A stretch of 64,000 bases of DNA, from the NCBI GenBank assembly GCA_947034885.2, contig OX344752.2, forward strand, positions 18,848,001 to 18,912,000, given 5' to 3'. Under the pieces are notes generated by a model that ran no database searches, was not told the origin of the DNA, and saw only the letters and a list, made by a program, of their open reading frames with translations. Each line of letters opens with the position of its first letter. Positions within the stretch are counted from its first letter, which is position 1. The DNA is from Thuidium tamariscinum (Eukaryota > Streptophyta > Bryopsida > Hypnales > Thuidiaceae). Both the position numbers and the translations under genes were made by a program. Positions 58,320-64,000 of this stretch are shown piece by piece.

Positions 58320-59705
58320 TGCGTCCCAATTCGGAGAATATAATCTGCAATTTGAACGAATACAGTACGAGGTTAGGTCTACTACGGATCCCCGTATGTA
58401 TTTCTCCAAGACAAAATCTTCCCCAGTTTGACTAAAATATTAATTCTTTGACCCCACCGACCATTAAGTACTGGCTGTACACAACGCATTCGACTTTAAA
58501 CCCTGTCATGATTGCTAATTAATAAATGAGTATTCTGTCAGCTATCGTGTGGTTGTAAGGTTCTCCTCCACAGCTTTCCCTCTCCATCCTTGCAACACGC
58601 CAGTCCGAAAGGAACCGCTCCGCTCACAAGTTCCAAGGCTGCGAAACCCTTCTCTCGCTCGAATTCCAATTTGCTCTGTGAGACCCCTGTTAAGCTCAAC
58701 TTTGGCGAGACTAGTTCACCTGCTTCCACAGGAGAAAGTTTGTAGCTTTCAATCTGTCTCACGTTTGTTAACGACCCTACCCCTGAGATTGAGGGCTACT
58801 AGCTTGTCACTGCGCAGTCTGAGGGTGAAGGACGAGTGAACATGGTTTCTTTGGAGGACGCCCTCTACTCCCACGCGTAGCGTTGTTCGGATCGCCTGCA
58901 TCGAAGCGTGAAGGCTGAGTTCTAAAGCACGAAGTTCTGAACAAGGGTGGTGGTACTTTGGCTCCGACAGGGACATTGTGTTAGTAGGAGACTGCAGGCT
59001 TACACAAGCGGTGCAACTGGTGAGTATGATTCCGCTCTTGCCGGCTTTCAGGTTCTGGTTTTGTTCTGTGCGATTGCAGCTAGGTGGATTATCTGTTTGA
59101 AGTTGTGAACTAATGATAGAACGGAGGGAACCGAGTTTGAACATCGGAGAGTTGTACAGACTTACTACAGAACATTGAACTACTAGTTTAGGGTAGTTCT
59201 GCGTGCCAAACGCCTCACAAGGAGCTAGGTTCTTTTGAAACCCCAGTGTGTACCAGGATATTCTGGAGGATCAGATTCCCGCCTGTCATGTTTCCTGTGG
59301 TTGTATGTCCGCCCGGCGTGTAATCTGCTAGTGAATACGTGAGGCTCGAAACAACCTATGCAATTATATGGTAAGTGTCTTGCGAATCGCTGGGTCACAG
59401 GGATTGCAAATTGCCTCTTTATGCATAACAATTTTCTGCTTCTGACTGTGCAGTCTCAACGTCATGTTAGTTCTGTGCGGGAGGTTTGTACTGCACGAAG
59501 GTTTTCACCGACCTTTTCATCGGTGAGAGCGTGTCAGTATCCAGAGATCGTGTTTTTCTTACAGGTATTTGAAGGTTGCGCTCATTAGAGCTTGCTCTTG
59601 ATTTACTGCAACGGATTTGCGGATATGTTGGATGTTCCCTGCTCGATGCGTAGGGTTTGACCTAGCGCAGTCTTATCTGGAGTCACTGTTGTTTGTCTGC
59701 TCTAT
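58320..59705. other. Gene-like composition, no gene assigned
   Basis: 58.5-59.6 kb is G+C-balanced. Two adjacent minus-strand frames (58749-59144, 131 residues; 58538-58762, 74 residues, ending LSPVEAGELVSPKLSLTGVS and on to GKLWRRTLQPHDS) look more protein-like than their shadows. They overlap in different frames, and no splice joining them was evident. An unrecognised or decaying gene is possible. Confidence 0.3.
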
Positions 59706-59709
59706 ACTG

Positions 59710-60240
59710 TTGGCATGCCTCACTATCTACCCAAAAGAATTTTAAATTAAATTTTTTTAAATTATTAACTCCCCCCAGCCCCTCCCAAACAATTTTTTTT
59801 TTTTAAATTAAAAATTAAAAATTTTAAAATTTGCATCCCCTCTCCTTATAATTTTCAGAAGGTTATAGGATGGACAATCAATATAGGATTTTACCCGCAT
59901 ACATATTTCGTATATGTATTTAGTACATATGTAATATACGTATTTAGTATATGTATTCAATACACATATTCAGTATTGTGTGTGTATTTTGTATTGTATC
60001 CATATTTGGACGTGTATTATATATATATTTAATAATATATATGTATTTTGTATTATATCTGTATCCGTATCCCTATTTGGACGGTTGAGATTAAATCTCA
60101 TGAGATTAACAGATTGTGATTTTTTTGAGAAATCAATGGTGATTTCGAAGGTCATCATTTTTTTTTTAAAATATCAACGGCTTGTAAATTTTTGGAGAAG
60201 GGGAGGGGGGGCAAATGCAAACTAGGGTGAGTGCCATCTT
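59710..60240. repeat. Dispersed repeat with GTATATGTATTT microsatellite core, copy 2 (inverted)
   Basis: Reverse-complement relative of 25480-25925: CCCCCAGCCCCTCCC, then GTATATGTATTTAGTA units, then TATCAACGGCT and a G-rich GGGGAGGGGGGG stretch. Confidence 0.6.
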
Positions 60241-62265
60241 TTGAGAGGATGGTCACTGATGTGGACTCTTAACCCTAGTTAGAGTAATATTGTATATTTG
60301 TGCCATATTAATGTCCATGGATATAATCAGGTTGTGAGCCTCTTAACAAATCTTGTAGTGCCAGGATCACCGGCATTCTTTTGTTGATTAAATTGTCATT
60401 TTTGAATTGCAGCTATTCTGATTTGCTTAGCCTATGTGTTTCCTTCATAACATTTTGGAAGTGATCTTTTAGAAACAGTAGTGACATATACGTTTTTGGT
60501 TACCCTGGTTCAATACTTCAATTCATCATCCCTTCCCATATTTTGCTATTCATTTTGCTTGTCAAGTTGGTTGCTTGATTGAGAGGGGTGACATTGTGCA
60601 GCATCTAACAACATGTGATATAATTATACAGATTTATTGAAGTGCTTGTGGCTCGTTATCTCTTATGTGCTAGGCAATCCATTTGAAAAGCTTGTGAATG
60701 CAAATTTCTGGTGTGCATTTCTTGACGTGCAGATCCAAAAGGAATGATGTGTGGAATATTCATTAGCCGTCAAACTCCTACGCCACTGGTGATGGCGAAA
60801 TGATTGATGGATTCATGAGTGCTCTTGTTTCCGGGTACGGTGATGCTTTTGGATGAGCTCAGTTCTGGGACTTTCTTGGTTGATCATTATCGAAATGGGT
60901 AAGATCATGTCAGCATTGTTTCAAAGCCATAATTGAACCTCCAATGAAGGCTTGCCAGCACTTGTTTTCAGTATTATTCATTAGATTGATCCCTACCTCT
61001 TCATTGAAGTAGGGTTTGACATTTCACATTGAATAACAAAATCACTCCCCATCATGAAGAAGTCAATATCGAGGCTGGTATCACTTCAGTTCAGCTCAGT
61101 TTTACTAGGAAATGAAATCTTTTGTTTCATTCCATTTTCAGTTGCTTATTTATTGCCTTCTAGTCTGTTCTTTGAAGACGTTTTTCACTTCTAAACCACC
61201 AACAATGTGTGTTTGTGAATTGGCAAATTTCATTGATCACATTGTGGCAAGTTGGATTCAGATGAGATCAAATTGGTTATTACCAAAATCTATAAAGAGC
61301 ATTGCTTGTACTAGTCAAAAATAAATAGTAATAGACCAAAGATGGTTCCCAAATGACATCCTCAAAATTGCTAAAATTCATTTAAGATCCAAATTGGGTC
61401 TCTTGGTTCTTTAGGATTCCATCCATGAGCACATGTAGGAAGATTTGAAACCATTCAATATATAAAATGAAATGAAGTGGTTCATCTTGCTATCTCTTGC
61501 TATGTTTTGCAAGTCATTCTCTTTGAAAAGTTGGTTGCTTCATTGGGACAGTGTGTCTTTCAACAACATCCATCAAATAATGTTACAATTGAACAACTTT
61601 GTTCAAGTCCTTATGTCCACTAGAATTTTGTGTTTTCTTATCAAGCTATTCAGTCTCGTTTATTGTTTTCTGTAAATTAAAGAATCAGGATTTCATTGTA
61701 TCTAGGTATGTATATCAACAAGGAATGATGTGTGGAACATTAATTTGCTAACACCTCTTTTGTCGTTGATACCATATTGATACTCACATGATCAATACTA
61801 TTGTGCGTTGTGTAGAGAGTTCGCAAGGAGCTTTGACTCACAAGTTAGGGGTGGTAGATGTTATGGCCATTTGATCTATGGGGGATAAGTTCATACATCC
61901 TTTGAGAGTTCTTTATGAAGTGATTTCATGAAGACTACCTTTCTTACAACACAAATCAAGTGTAATCGGCCTATATTTTGGAACTTTACACTTCCCATTG
62001 TAAAGAATACTACTTCTTGAGAAGAAACAAGTTGGCAAAATATGTGAGTATTCAAGCCATGTCTCCATCTTTATCAATTATCTTTTATATCATATTGACA
62101 TGAATTCTATTGGAATTTGGAACTCTAAAGCCAGAAGAAGAGTGACTTGTATGTGACCCATGAATAATAAACCAATATATATTTTGTTTCAAGTACAAAT
62201 TCTTATTTTGTTTCTTATATTCATAAGTGTGTTTCAATTTTGAAGCAACAAAGAGGACAAACAAT
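60241..62265 (+). other. 5' flank of the TIR-NB-LRR gene with an internal diverged duplication
   Basis: No gene. AAGTTGGTTGCTT followed later by AAGGAATGATGTGTGGAA occurs at about 60563-60762 and again at about 61528-61739, so the upstream region seems to have been duplicated once and has since diverged. It probably holds promoter elements of the resistance-type gene. Confidence 0.4.
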
Positions 62266-64000
62266 ATGGAGAGTGATGCAAATGACACTAGTGACACCAA
62301 TGATGCAATTGACTCAAAGAGATCATATGAAAGTGAGGCAAGGCTTGGCAAGAAATTGTGTGCAATTGAAGGTGTGGTTAGTTTTATCCTTGGTTCCATT
62401 AGAAACTTGTTCTTTTTGTATTCCATCTTTATTTATCATCATTTGCAATTTAAAAATGCTTACCTTTGGATACATTTGCAAACATGACTTATTTGATGCA
62501 ATTTGGACATGTTGATTTTTGAAGTAGATTGATAATTGGTTGTTGTACAGATGAATTTGGAAGCTATGACGTTTTCATAAGCCATAGAGGCCCTGACACC
62601 AAGACAGGTTTTGTGGGCTATTTATATGAAGCTTTGAAAAGAGTTGGATTGCATCCATTTCTAGATTGCATATCTATTGGGAAAGGCCAAGATTCTTGGG
62701 CATGCATTGACCACGCTATCAAGACAACACCCCTAGCTCTAGTCATCTTTTCCCAAAGTTTTATACAATCTGAGTGGTGTTTGAAAGAATTGCATGCAAT
62801 GTTGGATTCTCCTTCAATGAAGGTGCTACCCATCTTCTACAATGTTCAACCTTGGGAAGTGAATTTTCCAGAAAAAGGACAATTATCTGTTGGTTTCTTG
62901 AAGTTGACAGAGAGGCATGATACAAGTGTCTCGGAAGAATGGAGGGCTGATTTGAAAAGAGCTTCCAAGCTTACTGGTTGGGAGTACAAAGTGGGAGATA
63001 AGAGGTAAATATGTAGGTATGCACTATTTGTTATGAAGAATTTGTAGTAGAACTTGACATTGACATTGTATTTGGTGATATTGAAATTTGTTACAAATTG
63101 TTGCAGGTCGGAAAAGGACTTGGCATTAGAGGTTGTAGCAAAGATTTGCAAATTGGCAAATAAACCCCTTCCCTTGGATGAGGTGAAGCAAGTTGCTGAG
63201 TACCTCATTAATACCATTGATGAGAAGAAAGTATCGGTGTTGGGATTGGTGGGAATGGGTGGAATTGGAAAGTCCACTTTGGCAAAAGAGGTATACAACC
63301 AATTGGGGCAAAGATTTGATGCAATGTGTTATGTGGAAGATGTAGTGGAGAAGGTGAATCAAGGTGGTGTGATGACTATCCAAAATTATATTTTGAAGGC
63401 CTTGTGTGTGGATGAATCAATGTTAAGTATTGTTGATAAATCAAAGAATAAGGCTATTCTTGAAGAGAGATTATCAAAGAAATCCATTCTTTTGGTTTTG
63501 GATAATATTCATGACCATGATCAATTGGATTATCTATTATCACATAAAATGTTGAAGGAAGGTAGCATATGCATTGTCACTTCTCGAAACTACCACACCT
63601 TTGAGAAATCAACTTCCTTTCATGTCAATCATGATATTTACATTCATGATGTTCAATTGATGAGACAAGAAGATTCTCAAAGTTTGTTTGCATATTATGC
63701 ATTTGGAGATGAATGGGAAGTTCCTCAAAGATTTGAAAGTCTTGTTGGAGGCCTTCAACATTTGAAAAGCTTGGATCTCATAAGAAGTGGGATCCAAAGA
63801 TTACCCGAATCTCTTGGATTGTTGAGCGATTTGAAAGAGTGGAGTTTAAAGGATCGTGTAGTGCTATCAGATTCACTTGAAGGCCTTCAACATTTGAAAA
63901 GCTTGGATCTCGAAAGAAGTGGGATCCAAACTCGGATCCAAAGTTTACCCGAATCTTTTGGATTGTTTAGCAACTTGGTGGTGTTGAGTTTTAAGAACTG
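62266..64000 (+). CDS. TIR-NB-LRR immune receptor gene, 5' part, with shortened NB-ARC
   Basis: Intracellular immune-receptor type gene, open at the window edge. Exons: 62266-62371, 62551-63004 and 63107 onwards (past 64000); all junctions are GT..AG and in phase, giving 484 residues so far. Exon 1 is a polar 35-residue leader. The TIR domain (about 38-175) has YDVFISHRGPD, LVIFSQSF and SEWCLKEL; Glu115 of the last is at the place expected for the NADase glutamate. The NB domain has a P-loop GMGGIGKSTLAK (236-247), a Walker B strand SILLVLDNI (313-321) and an ICIVTSRN stretch. After SLFAYYAFG and VPQRFESLV (392-400) the frame passes straight to LRRs: GGLQHLKSLDL at 401, GLQHLKSLDL again at 446. 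The usual GLPL, ARC2 and MHD parts are absent. The two LRR units share near-identical DNA. The start ATG at 62266 follows AAACAAT, and an in-frame GTG upstream is not used. Confidence 0.9.

Overview
This is a nuclear window from a land plant. A few intron-bearing genes of near-balanced base composition sit in long, very A+T-rich, repeat-filled intergenic DNA. The gene content (a thylakoid-lumen PsbP-domain protein, a plant GT37 fucosyltransferase, a TIR-NB-LRR gene, a trihelix-like factor and a small C2 protein) fixes a plant nuclear origin. The short isolated genes and the unusual DNA-transposon content suggest a seedless plant such as a moss, liverwort, lycophyte or fern, but the sequence alone does not settle the lineage. 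No rRNA, tRNA or CRISPR signal was recognised.

Five protein-coding genes can be modelled exon by exon from splice-site phase. (1) 8368-11522 (-): five-exon, 523-residue Myb/SANT-like (trihelix-type) DNA-binding protein. (2) 20082-22693 (-): three-exon, 284-residue PsbP-domain protein resembling PPD6, imported into the thylakoid lumen. (3) 37812-40085 (+): three-exon, 562-residue Golgi alpha-fucosyltransferase of family GT37. (4) 47561-48943 (+): small C2-domain protein like elicitor-responsive protein 3; its last exon is uncertain. (5) 62266-64000 (+): TIR-NB-LRR gene running off the window, whose NB-ARC domain lacks the GLPL, ARC2 and MHD part and joins straight to leucine-rich repeats. These genes share no obvious pathway and form no operon-like unit.

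The rest is mostly mobile DNA. There are at least five insertions flanked by TTAA, most with CCC-starting ends (18.6, 23.4, 33.4 and 43.4 kb) and one with GGTAGAACC ends (53.4 kb). Two ~730-bp elements with GGGT..ACCC ends are flanked by 4-bp duplications, one of them nested inside a TTAA element. Two ~1-kb fold-back inverted repeats lie at 1.1-2.1 and 5.4-6.5 kb, and several MITE families and Tourist-like elements are scattered through. A compact LTR unit on the minus strand (27958-30201) carries one long coiled-coil reading frame and no recognisable polymerase.

From 49.8 to 55.7 kb the window holds a diverged segmental duplication (50.5-51.8 versus 53.8-55.7 kb) and remnants of coding-like sequence. 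From 55.9 to 60.2 kb it holds small inverted repeats and dispersed repeats. The last 2 kb are the start of the TIR-NB-LRR gene.
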